From contig JAPDOI010001854.1 of the NCBI GenBank assembly GCA_029168955.1, positions 1 through 64,000 on the forward strand: 64,000 nt of DNA, written 5' to 3'. How positions within the stretch are numbered: position 1 is the first letter of the stretch; each line of letters starts with the position of its first letter. Of this stretch, positions 12,464-23,700 are shown piece after piece. The notes under the pieces are model-generated. The model was not told the origin of the DNA, searched no databases, and saw nothing but the letters and a program-made list of their open reading frames with translations. This stretch comes from Aplectana chamaeleonis (lineage: Eukaryota; Nematoda; Chromadorea; Rhabditida; Cosmocercidae). A program made the position numbers and the translations under genes.

Positions 12464-14080
12464 AGCTCGCCACCCGCTAACCAAAAGTTCGGCGGCGCGC
12501 AGCACCTCGCGCGGCCCGCGAGCGGAATGGTAGCGGGTGGCGAGCACTGGCATGTTGGCGCTCGCCACCCGCTCACCACATTGCGGCGGCGCGCTCGCAA
12601 CGCCACGTCGGCGCGCTCGCCTAGCGCTGGTCACCGACGGAAAGATAGCGGGTGGCGAGCTCTCGAATGTGGCTTCCGCTTGAAATTCATGCATGCCATG
12701 CTTGAACTTTTGCTTCGATTATCCAGAGTTTTCGTCTGCAGGGGGCGGGGGGGGGTATGATTTAGCACTTGGTCACTCTCATTTTTTCGTGATGCCGCGC
12801 AATTTAAACACTAACCCAGGGTTTTCCTGCCACTCCAAAATCAAAAAATTCTTTGCGGCATGAAAAAAGGGCGTGGCCAAGTGCGATATGATAGGGCCTA
12901 CCTCCCCCTCCTCTGCTGCGAAGGCACCGGCTATTTTTCTTGGTAACACTTCATATTTTTGAAAATCTCAGAGAGTCCAGGATTTTCCAGAATGATTTAT
13001 TACCTTCAGTTTCGAATCAATAAAGAAATCTTAGAACTTCATGTGTTTCTTCTTATTAAACTATAACAAATAGAGCCATACTTCTCATTAACGAGATCAC
13101 ATTTTTCTAAATCTGAAGGGTGCTCATATCGATCAAATATTCAAATTATCCAGCCAGTGATGAAACGGATTTTTTTACTGAAATTATCTTTGTGGCGAGC
13201 TGCAGAGGAGGAAAACGGAACGAAAGCATAGCCAAGGGGCTTTTTCTTGTATATGGAGTTCACTCCGGATATTCACTAATTCCTCATTCCGAATATTCTA
13301 ATCATTTCGGGAGTTCAATTATTAAACCGTTCCAAATTTGGAGAGTTCAGTTATTAAACTGTTTTAATAATCAGTTAGCTTCTTTGGAAACATCTAATTT
13401 TTGAACCTTTCGTCACCTTCCTTTCATCACAGCGGGCCTGACCCTGCATCCACCCCCTCCATTTCACCACAGCATGGTCCGTCAGAATAACGACTCGTCT
13501 GAACACAACCTAGCTGATGCTTATTTGTGCACTTATCCTCTGATTCCGAGCCAAATTTACTCTGTTCCCTCGTGCGCTTGTGCGGAGCGATGGCAGAGAC
13601 AGTGAAAAGTGTGGGGAGAAGGAGACGCGCGCAGATGCACGCGATGAACGGAAATAAATTCCACTCGGAAACAGAGGATAGACCGATTTATGTTTACGCG
13701 AACGAAGAAACTATTAACTGAAGCCCTCGCAGCCGCTGTGACGCTTACCATCAAGTTGAAAATGAATATATCCAGTTTGAGCTCCGCAGTATTGCAAAAA
13801 CAAATAAAACAACAAACAGACAGAAAAATAATGAGAATGGTGAGATGTAGGCGAAAATTCGGGAAATGTTGCGAAACACTTTAAAGGACGATAGCAATTC
13901 AGCGGGCGATTCGCTAGCGAACAGCTCGCGACCCGCTATACCACCTCTCCTCGCGCTCGCGACCCGCTATATCAATAGCGGGTGGCAAGCGAGGACGAGG
14001 GGGTGACGGGTGGCGAGCCCTTTGAAATGAGAGGTGAGCGGGTGGCGAGCGAGGCCCGAAATGCGCGCGGGTGGCTAGCT
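12464..14080. repeat. Cluster of the 14-mer AGCGGGTGGCGAGC in both orientations
   Basis: At least ten exact or near-exact copies lie at about 12466, 12528, 12560, 12647, 13930, 13960, 13977, 14005, 14036 and 14066, alternating in orientation. Neighbouring copies pair as short hairpins. Local GC is high. Confidence 0.65.
13528..13690. repeat. Small foldback with TATCCTCTG...CAGAGGATA ends
   Basis: TATCCTCTGATTCCGAGCCA pairs with the end reading CTCGGAAACAGAGGATA. Related single arms occur near 18040, 21225 and 35280, so it is a dispersed family. Confidence 0.5.
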
Positions 14081-14298
14081 CCGACTTCCTGAGGACCTCT
14101 TGCGACCTCTTGCCGTTCATTCCGCATTGCAACCTCTAAATTTGGCCAGTTAGCGGCGCGTGCGTGTGCGTCCCTTCCATCTACTATCATGTGGCACTAC
14201 GCACGGTACCATCCATTCATTACTGGTTTCTCGTCAACAACAAACGTAGTGCTGCTTCATTGGTGGATAGATGTGTGAGTTGGTGGATCTATTTGACT

Positions 14299-15728
14299 CA
14301 CTAGGGAACCTCGCTACCCATGTATCGGCTTTTGAAAATCTGCCTGTGTTCCTTGGTCAACTCGGACACGCTCTTTCCCATTGTCATTTGATTTTGCTAC
14401 GGATCTCAAGTTAACAAGTTATTACTCGTTAAAGTTACTACCTTGTAATCTGCTATTTCGCTATCAATTTGAGGATTATTTCACCAACTCATGCAATATT
14501 AGCCATACCATCCGGGGACGGACGGAGCAACACGTAAGGAGCGGAGGTTATAGGCGTTCGGTCAGGGGTTCGATTCCCGTCATAGCCGATACGCTCGCAA
14601 ACTTTTGAAAAATGGATTTAACAATGTTTTCCTATGACTGGGTTTTCAAAAAAATTGATTTGCTTCATTTCTGCAGCTTTCTTCACAAATGATCGGAACA
14701 TCTAAAAATTGAGTGCTTTTCAAAGTTTTTTTTTATTACAGCAAACTATACTTTTGGTTGTTCTGTATCAGTATTTTATTCCTAGAGCCCTCATTTGACA
14801 TGTCTTTTTTGAAGTTATAAAACAAGTTTACCGCATGTTTTGTGCTCCTCGGTTCGTCAACTTTCTGAAGTACTCGTGGCAAAAAGCTGGATACGTTGCC
14901 CACCATCCCGGATTTTTATCAGTCTGGCAGATTTCCTTTTCGAGCTCGAGACTGTCGACTGCTGTAAAAAGGATTGCCAGGAACCAGCCTGGATCAACTG
15001 TGCAGTGTATGAATCTCATATCTGTTTCGTTCATTTTTTTTGAAATGTGTCGTCAGCGAAAAATAGAAGACTTATCATGTATCTTGAAATTTGCATATCG
15101 TTGCCACATGAAGGCTATCCACGCGGCTATATCGAGCAGTTTTCGTTGAAATACGGTATGTATCGAGAAGGAGTTTTTCCGAACCGGCTTCCAAACGAGA
15201 TTGCCCGGGATTAATTCTCAGGAAAAAATCTTTTTCGATTTTTTTCCATGGGATACCACCCGCCATGCAATTTTGGTGTACGGGGACGAATTTTTTTTCT
15301 CGTATTTTGGGCAGAAAATGTTTTCAGTGTCTTCCATAACAAGAAAAATAGCCCTATAAAGTGTTTCGAGTTTTTTCGGAGGATTTTTTGAATGTTTGAA
15401 AATGCCACATTTCAGCAAGCATTCTCAACACGAGCGCTCGCCAAGCCCTGCCCATTTTTGTTATGGAGACCGCAGCGCTCGGATTCTGTAAGCTTGAGTA
15501 CCACTTCTGTTCGTGTTACTGTTGCTCTACTGTTAAAATCACGAAGCGCTCGTTCGATACACGAGAATTTCAAAAAACTGTGATTTACAACGTAGTAGCT
15601 TTGACCAGTAATAACATGAGGTCCGTAGCAAAATCCAAGGACAGATTCGGAAAGTGCGTATCCAATTTGACCAAGAAACATTCAAAGTCTCTCAAAAGCC
15701 CATACATGGCTTGCGAGGTTCCCTAGTG
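14299..15728. mobile_element. CACTAG-ended element with long terminal inverted repeats
   Basis: The ends read CACTAGGGAACCTCGC inward, and similarity between the arms continues for about 170 bp (CTTGGTCAA.T.GGA.ACGC, GATTTTGCTACGGA.CTCA). Ends beginning CACTA recall CACTA/CMC transposons, but no transposase and no clear target duplication are seen. The interior carries the exon-like segment 14832-14961. Confidence 0.62.
14832..14961 (-). CDS. Spliceable exon inside a CACTAG-ended element (possible captured gene piece)
   Basis: On the minus strand TTTTTACAG precedes an open 130-nt segment ending at a GTAAAC donor. It encodes ELEKEICQTDKNPGWWATYP followed by AFCHEYFRKLTNRG. It lies in the centre of the inverted-repeat element 14299-15728. 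Two Trp and two Cys in a compact domain suggest a secreted-protein exon, but I do not recognise the family. Confidence 0.33.
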
Positions 15729-15915
15729 AGCTTTCGCGTTTCTTACTGAAACGCTGGAGCTGTGGAAGTACTTGGTGGTTTTGAGAGCACATTAAAACTT
15801 TGTACTGCTTTACAGTTATCTGAAGACGACGATCCCCGTCGAAACGCTCAGGCCGACTCAGTAAAGCTGTCCACCATAAAAACCCCGAAGGCAGAAAAAC
15901 ATTTGAACCCTTGTG

Positions 15916-17315
15916 TTACCCGTTTATTTCGAGTTATACTACATATGAACTCATCAGCCTGCCTCTTTTTAGTCAGATAAGCCGCAACTCAGCTATGACG
16001 GTAAAAAGTAGCATTTGCGTCCAACTGAGTGAGTGAATAACTATGAGACCAGTTTCAGGTCAAGTCGCCTCACCTGCACAGTGCTACAGACTTCATGGAG
16101 TCCTATTACCTTTGAAGGCACAGTCCAACCTCAGGGCTAAAAATTGATTTTATATTCCGCCCATCGTGAATAGCAACCCTGACAAGCGCGAGATCTCAGT
16201 TCACTCAAATATATGAGAAGCTACAGGGAAAATGTCGGCCCCGCCCACAACACCTCAAAAACCTAACCGCCCACACCACCCCGGAAAGGTGTTAAGTGAA
16301 ATCGACAAAGCTTTACCATACCTTCCAACTTCGAAATGCCCTTGAGAACCATCACATTATAAAGAGTCACATGTGAGACGGTGACATTTGAAATCCTATT
16401 TATAAGCTGTTTTGTGAAGAACGACTTGATAAGCGGGGTAGTTGGATCAATTTTCGAGGTTGAAAAACGATAATTTTTCGCATTTTGTTTTTTTGCAAAT
16501 GTGTGACGTTCTTCCAGATTGAACATGAGGCCATAACTCTCCACGGGTGGTCGTCTCTGAGTTGCCCCTGCTACGAGACGACCACCCACTCTCCCCGAGC
16601 ATCCCTATCCCTGCAACCCCACACGGGATCTGTCACTGGGCGAAATTGGCCAAGCACGAAAGGACGCGCACTTTTGAGGAGAGGTATGCGTACGGCTCCT
16701 TACTATGTGTGACAGTCGGGAATCCAGCTGGAGAGCAAATATCAGCCTCATTCGTAGCACTCTCATCACCAAGGCATCGTCAACATGTTGGCAGACAGCA
16801 GATTGGCCTTCCGTCGACGGTCGATACCCTTTGAAGCCAGCTCACGCGAATCCGTCTCAGGCATGTTGGGGATGAATTGGAGAACAGCTCGTGTGGTCGT
16901 GAAAGGTTGATGTTTCTACCCGCAAATCGTACTACGTTAGGACGTCGTATTTGTGCCCAACGAGATGTTGTGGAATCACGGGCACGCTTTGGTGAATTCA
17001 TTCGAAACTGCGGCAGTGATATGAAAGTGCAATCGCCCTCCATCGCACAATTTGTATAGTTTCCGATCACATGTCTGCGATCTAAACAGACAAACTTGCA
17101 CAAGTTTGTATTCTATTCATGCTTCTAGAACAACTGAGCTGAGCTGGAAGTGTTTCCACAACGACTGATCTCGTTCTCTTTTTGAGAAAGTGAGTTCCTA
17201 TTCCACATCCTTTTTTTCCGTATTATTCAACAGTTTCTCACGCACTGTGGAAAGGCGATTCGGCATAAAACGCTTCTGACTCTAGCACCTTTCAATGGAC
17301 CATGGGGAAGACCTC
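15916..17315. other. No gene assembled
   Basis: The stretch holds inverted-repeat debris and several unsupported open frames (for example 16547-16834 and 16877-17059 on plus, 16780-17103 on minus). No splice pattern or recognised family supports them. Confidence 0.4.
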
Positions 17316-17495
17316 GTCAGCGTTGAAAAATCGTCTAACGTCGGCATGGATCCGGAAGAGACTTTGCGTTCACTGTTAAAGGTTGGTGCAAATTCGGTGC
17401 CATACGCTATAACATAGGTGCACCGAGTTTACGTCAACCTCCAATGGGGAACGCGAAGTCTCTTCAGGATCCATGCCGATGGTAGGTGACTTCTC
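17316..17495. repeat. Short inverted repeat before gene 3
   Basis: GGCATGGATCCGGAAGAGAC and, 100 bp on, the inverse GTCTCTTCAGGATCCATGCC pair to form a hairpin ending about 300 bp upstream of the gene 3 start codon. Confidence 0.5.
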
Positions 17496-17798
17496 GAGGT
17501 CATGGTCGAATTTTCGTCTAGACCGCTCTGTGGCCGAGCTGAGAGCCTCTCTTGGTCAAATTGAACGGCTCGTGTGTTGCAGCTCGTGCTCTCATTTGGG
17601 GGTCAATAAGGCCACGTGTTGTTGGAGAAGCATGTGGGCACAAATGCGTCCAGAGCGTTTTTTAGTCGAGTTGGAAGCGTTTTGTAGCGGAACCGGAGCC
17701 CTTACCCCCCAGTTTTGTCCTAGTGATCAATCCTTACGAGAAATTTCATCGTAAGCACTGCTTTTAGCCAAATCATTATGATAATTTTGCTGGTTCAG

Positions 17799-20700
17799 AT
17801 GGGATGGCGTTCTGTGGAATCCAGTCTGTCGCAATTTTTCTTTGTTTCGATGATCATTTTGACAGTTCCAAGTGGAGTCACAGCCGTTACGTCAGAAGGT
17901 GCAGTTGATTGTTTTCATAAACCTTCTCTAATTTGTGGTGTCTCGGAGCGTGCACCTGGATTCGCTATCACACTTTAATACTGTATTTAGTTAAATAAGC
18001 AACACACCATTGGAACCGCTATAAAAATTTGTGTATCCTCTATTCCGGAGCCAACTTTAGTTTGTTCCTCCACGTGCATGTGCGCAGCGAGAGTAGAGAC
18101 AGCATCCTTATACTTAAAGCAGTTATGTCCCGATGTGTGTGTGCATGTGTCCCGCATATCTTAGGAATGGCCGATCAAAACTTGTATGAAATGGTACCAA
18201 CATTTAGGGGGGTGCGACATTTATCGATTACCAAAAAATCAGCCCGAGTCACCTCTTGCGTGCCTCGGGGCAACCGAGTTTGTCCGTGGAGCGCACTTTT
18301 GGCCGTGGGTCATGATAACTTCTGCGAGTCGTCTAGCGATGCAAAAAATGCAGGGCGTCATAAAAGGAGTGCAGGACCCCAGTGAGGGTGTGCAAGAAGT
18401 CATGAAAGTGTGCAGGACCCTAATCGGGGTGTGCAGGACGTCATAGAAAGTGCGCAGGCCCTAAGTAGGAATGTGCAGGACCCCAGCGGAGTGTGCGGGA
18501 CGTCATAGAAAGTGTGGAGGACCCCAGTGGGGTGTGCAGGGCGTCATGGAAGGTGTGCAGGACCCCAGCGGAAGTGTGCAGGACGTCGTAGAAAGTGTGC
18601 AGGACCCCAGTGGGAGTATGCACGACGTCATAGAAAGTGTGCAGGACCCCGGTGGAAGTGTGCAGGACATCATAGAGAAAATGTGCAGGTCTCCAGCGGG
18701 AGTGTGCAGGACGTCATTGAAGTGTACAGGACCCCAAAAGGAAGTGTGCAGGACGTCATAGAAATTCCGCAGGACCCCCAGCGGGAGTGTGCAGGACATC
18801 GTAGAAAATGTGCAGGACCCCAGAGGAAGTGTTCAGGACGTCATAGAAAGTGTGCAGGACCCCGGTGGAAGTGCGCAGGACATCATAGAAAATGTGCAGG
18901 TCCCCAGCAGGAGTGTGCAGGACGTCATTGAAAGGTGTACAGGACCCCAAAGGAAGTGTGCAGGACGTCATAGAAATTGTGCAGGACCCCAGCGGGAGTG
19001 TGCAGGACATCGTAGAAAGTGTGCAGGACCCCAGTGGAAGTATGCACGACGTCATAGAAAGTGTGCAGGACCCCGGTGGAAGTGTGCAGGACATCATAGA
19101 AAATGTGCAGGTCTCCAGCGGGAGTGAGCAGGACGTCATTGAAAGTGTACAGGACCCCAAAGGAAGTGTGCAGGACGTCATAGAAATTGTGCAGGACCCA
19201 GCGGGAGTGTGCAGAGGACATCGTAGAAAATGTGCAGGACCCCAGAGGAAGTGTGCAGGACGTCATAGAAATTGTGCAGGACCCCAGCTGGAGTGTGCAG
19301 GACATAACAGAAAATGTGCAGGTCCTGAGTAGGAGTGCGCAGGACGTCATTGAATGTGTGCAGGACCCCAGCGAGTGTGCAGCACGTCACAGATAGGTGC
19401 AGGACCCAAATGGTAGGGTGCAGGACGTCATAGAGGGTGCAAGCAGGTCCCCAGTGGGAGTGTGCAGGGCGTCATAGAAAATGCACAGGTCACGAGGGAG
19501 TGTGCAGGTCATCAAAAGTTAGCAGGACCGCAGTGGGAGTGTGCAGGACGTTACCAAGAGCGAAGAATTTGAAAAAGGTTTTTTAAATTTTTTTTAATGC
19601 TAAATCTTAACCTTTGTGGAGAAGAAAACAGATTGGAAAACATGAATTTTGAAGCGTGCGACGCGTTTCGAGATTGACGCAGAACTCCTGAGACATTTTC
19701 TTGCCAGTTTTAGGAAACAAAGCAGCAGGTCCACTTCCGCACCTTCTCTGTTCGCCACTCATTGCAACCGCTCAGTCATTTCGAACTTCCCTAACTTCCA
19801 AAAACCAGTTTTTATATGTTGCAAGTCTGAGCTTATCAAAATCTGCACCACAAAAACATAAACAACCACCTACTATTTTCATTCATTGAGAACAAGGGCA
19901 TGACGTTGGTGAACTAGGAAACATCATATAAAATGAGAATGCGTTTGTCCTTATCATGATAGAGACGGTAAGGCGAGATTAATAGCTTGTGAACTCTACA
20001 AATTGGAAGAAGGGCAGTGGGTAGCGACGTACTCTGCCAATTCGAGACTTGATGCTTCGGCGAAAGCGGCCTTTATCACGCTTTGTTATCATAAGGCATC
20101 AAATTCACCTTTAGCGCCGTCATGAAAGCTTATCCGCGCAAAGGGGTGAATTTGCTGAGCGGTTGGATATCAGTTAGCGCAGAGCGTGAAAATACCGCCT
20201 GCGCTAACATGTTAATGCATATCAGTTGTTGAGCGGCTGGATACCACTCAGCGCAAAGGGTGAAATTACCGCCGTTGCTGGCATCTCAGAAATTTCTAAA
20301 CAAATGAAAACATCCCAGCGAAAACATGATAAAACGAATAATCACGTCTCAATGTGATCACGTCTCAATGTGTTTACTATGAGCACCGCCGGTATAAAAA
20401 CAGCCTCATCCACCAGAGTCCTCATTCGGCATTCTGCTGCCGGCCCTGAAAGGTGACTTCGGGTCACTCTCCGGAGGCCAGCATAATTTTGGTTGCTGGG
20501 AGGATACAGTGGGTATCCTCACGACAGGGGACGAGTTACGCCGGGGTCCGCAGAGGGTGGCTCCTCACCGCAGACCTCGGTGAAGATTCATCATGTTGCG
20601 GACAAGGGGGCTTCCTTGCTGTGGACCTTCAAATTCGTGAAATTTTCAGGGTAAATTCACCCATTTTTCGAGGTTAATTCACCTCATTTTGTGGTAAATT

Positions 20701-23700
20701 GGACCCTCTCTCGCTGCCAGTTCGCACCATTTTCACGGGAAATTCACCTCATTCTCACCTCTCCTAGCGGCAAATTCACCCCTTACAGTGAATTTAGCGC
20801 GGCAAATTAAGACTTCATGCCGACTTGTACATGAGCATCAAGTCTCTTTTGCTGCGGCATCAAGTCTCGAATTGGCAGAGTAAGGAAGGAAGTGCAGAAG
20901 GGGTTGTGAATTTTATGCCGGTAGCAACCGACGATTTACTGCTGGCTTCTTATGTTTTGCTTTTTGATCCACTTCGTGATACCCCGGCCTGCTGTAAATG
21001 TACGGCACCCTGCTCTGCTCAGGAGAGTCCATACCTACGTACAGCAACTTTCGGTTAGACGGAAGTCAGTCACCACCGTTCTAACTAACTAATCCGTCTC
21101 AGGTAGTTGGCTCACGCAAAAGTTTCTGTGAGCGAAAACTTCGCTAGGTCTCGCTAGTGAGAGAGTGGTGAGAAAGAGACACAGCGCACGCGCGCACAAA
21201 CGCGTGACTGACAGAAGTGAATTTGACTCCGAAATAGAGGATATGTACGCATACAAGTTTTCGTTCCGTTCGACCGCGCGCTTAAAGGCAGTGTCCACGA
21301 TAAAAACCGTTTTCCTCCTTTTCAGTCTATCTTGAAAACGGTCCCATGCTGATTCCAACGATGTCATTGAAATCGTACACGACCTTCTGTGAACGGAACT
21401 ATGGTCGCTCAAACATTGAGCTAGAGAAGCGGGGTGGACGAGTTTTTCGAGGCTTGTAACTTCCGTCTTTTGCCGCCGATGTACGCGGGCCGACCTGAGT
21501 AAAGAGAAAAGTTGAGAATAAAGGGAAGAACGGGGCTATTGATCGAAAACCATCGCTCATCTCACGATTTCAAGCTTTCATTCGTTCACGTCGGTGGGCG
21601 GGTAATGCGCTTTTGGGGTTTGCCTTGCGCTCTAAGTGGCAACTTCGGACTCTTTTGGAGTTTCCTGGCTCGTTTTCATGCGTTCTTTCGACGTTGACGT
21701 AACAGAGTGTCCCTCCACAACCCATTCCTACTGAATTTTCAAACACTTTTTTCATCGTGAACACTGCCTTTGAAGCATGTGACCAACTGAGCAATCTCCG
21801 ATTTGCGTTCTTTGCGTGGCCGGCTCGTGCACTGTCTACTAAATTTTCTTTCTCGGTAAACGCAAAAATGCGAACCACAGGGCTTGGAACATTGCCACAA
21901 AGGAAGGTAACCACCTGTTCCAGCCAGGAAATTAGTATTCCGGACTGAGCCTGTAGCAAGGTATTGCGCGGCATGTTCTTCTCCGCTACATCAATGCAAG
22001 AACATCACGAATGTCACAACCTTACAGTATCGACGGCCAAAAAATGTAGATAGCCTCAGAAGTGCTCTAATCATTGTGTTTTGTTGTTAACCCGACTGTA
22101 CTGTTTGTAGGCACAGTGACACGATGAATCCACTCGGGCAGTTTCAGACGATTCCGTGCACAGCGATAGCGATGGAGATGCGATCACTGCTGTGAGATCG
22201 AAAAGACATATTCTTGAAGATTGGGGTCACGGAATTTTGACGACCAGTGGTAAAGTTCGCTGTACTCTCGCAGGAAATTTCGGTGGGGTAAGACTTTATG
22301 ATTTTTTTTCCGTCTGCTCAGAATTTCACCTCTGTATATAGAGGTGAATCAGAAGAGGTTGTTTGTTTCAGTGGTTTTCTTCAACTTTCGCCCTCCTCTG
22401 TCAGAAAAAATGTTTTTTTTGCAGTGTAGATTTTTATCATGAGAGACACCCTTCCACAGCCTGTTTTTTAGATTAGCAGAACTTGTCTAGCTACTATACA
22501 TCGGATCGGATTCAAAAAATCTCGGATATCTGGTTTTCGGATATCTCAAAAATCAAAGGTCTTGGATATCCAACTCAGACAGATAGATTTCAATTAAAAA
22601 CAACGAGTAATTCAAGTCATTCGGATAGAGAGGCGAAACGGATAGTCGGACATCGGATCAATCTGAAAATTACGTTTGTTCGGTGATTCGAAATTTGGAT
22701 CATTCGGATTTTATCCCTTGTTCAGTGATTCGGATTTTGGATTACTCGGATTTTGATAATTTTTCGGTGAATCGGATTTTGAATCAAGAAAATTTTGGAT
22801 GGGTGTCCAAAAATGAGCGAGTCGGATCCAATGTATACTAGCTACAGCCTGAAAACCGCAACGTTTGGCTGCGAAAGCTTGTAAGGCTGGGTAAGGCTTC
22901 TCTGTAAGATGACGATAACAGTCCGTTTTAACATTTGCTTTTAAAATAGATCAATGATGTAGTGAAAACGCCGCCCCTCACTCTCGGGAGAACGGCTCCC
23001 TACTTCCCTTTAGTGTGTGATACTAACATGGGCAATCTTTATCTGGCTTAGGGCTTAGTGCATCGTAAATATAACACGTGGATAGTTAAATTCTGCATTA
23101 AGAATGTCGACACAACCCTCACTTTGACGCCACATAGATAGCAGAGGCTTCTGTACATTTGAATTTTGGAGGACTTTAACGATGAACCGTGCTAGCGTAA
23201 TTAGTGCTAACTCGTGACTCACCTCAGAACCTTCGCCATTAACTTTAACTTTAACTTTTATTACGATGCTTAAGGCATACGTCATAAAACGACCACTAAG
23301 GAAAAGAAGATAGAACTCTAATCAAGTAACGGATACAAAACAGAATAGAGTAAAGGGTCGTCAGAAATCTAGAAACATCTTTCCTGCAATGCGCTTGAAG
23401 GACATGAAGCTGTGAGAGGTAGGTAGAAATTCGAGCCTCAGTGAAAGAAAGCTGGAGCCCGCTTCACATGTGAACGAATTTGACCTAATTCCGGGTTTAG
23501 GTATGCCATACGATATCTTCTCTGATTCACCCCTAGTTCTGGAGCTATTCACACGATAAAATTTGTTAAGATCCACTCTAATAGCGCCAGATACAATCTT
23601 GAAAACCATGCGCACATCATAAAGTTTACGCCGAGATACTAACGAATGCAACTTAAAATTTTTATTTCTCAGTTTCGGTCCTGTAACTCTAGAAAAATTT

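Larger units (their letters stand above)
12116..15915. mobile_element. Large foldback with a nested element in its right arm
   Basis: The left arm 12116-12430 (for example CTTCCACAGCTCTAGCGTTT, CAGATCCACCAACTCACACA) pairs with 14190-14298 plus 15729-15915. The right arm is split by the 1.43-kb element 14299-15728, which therefore inserted later. Confidence 0.65.

Noticed and set aside
14520..14595. tRNA-like B box (GGGGTTCGATTCCCG)
   Set aside because: No pairing 5' acceptor arm and no A box at the right distance.
15412..15681. 89-codon minus-strand frame (FLGQIGYALSESVLGFCYG...)
   Set aside because: It lies in the long terminal inverted repeat of element 14299-15728; the other arm carries the same sequence with changes that do not respect codons.
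16780..17103. Frames on both strands upstream of gene 3
   Set aside because: Opposing frames are equally open, there is no clear acceptor-donor pair, and neither strand resembles the CX genes.
18356..19390. Open frames of 96-146 codons on both strands of array 1
   Set aside because: Same cause: a 42-bp period without stops. No splice sites or start context support a protein.
18350..19556. Possible CRISPR array
   Set aside because: Units are contiguous with no unique spacers, and the DNA is eukaryotic with spliced genes.
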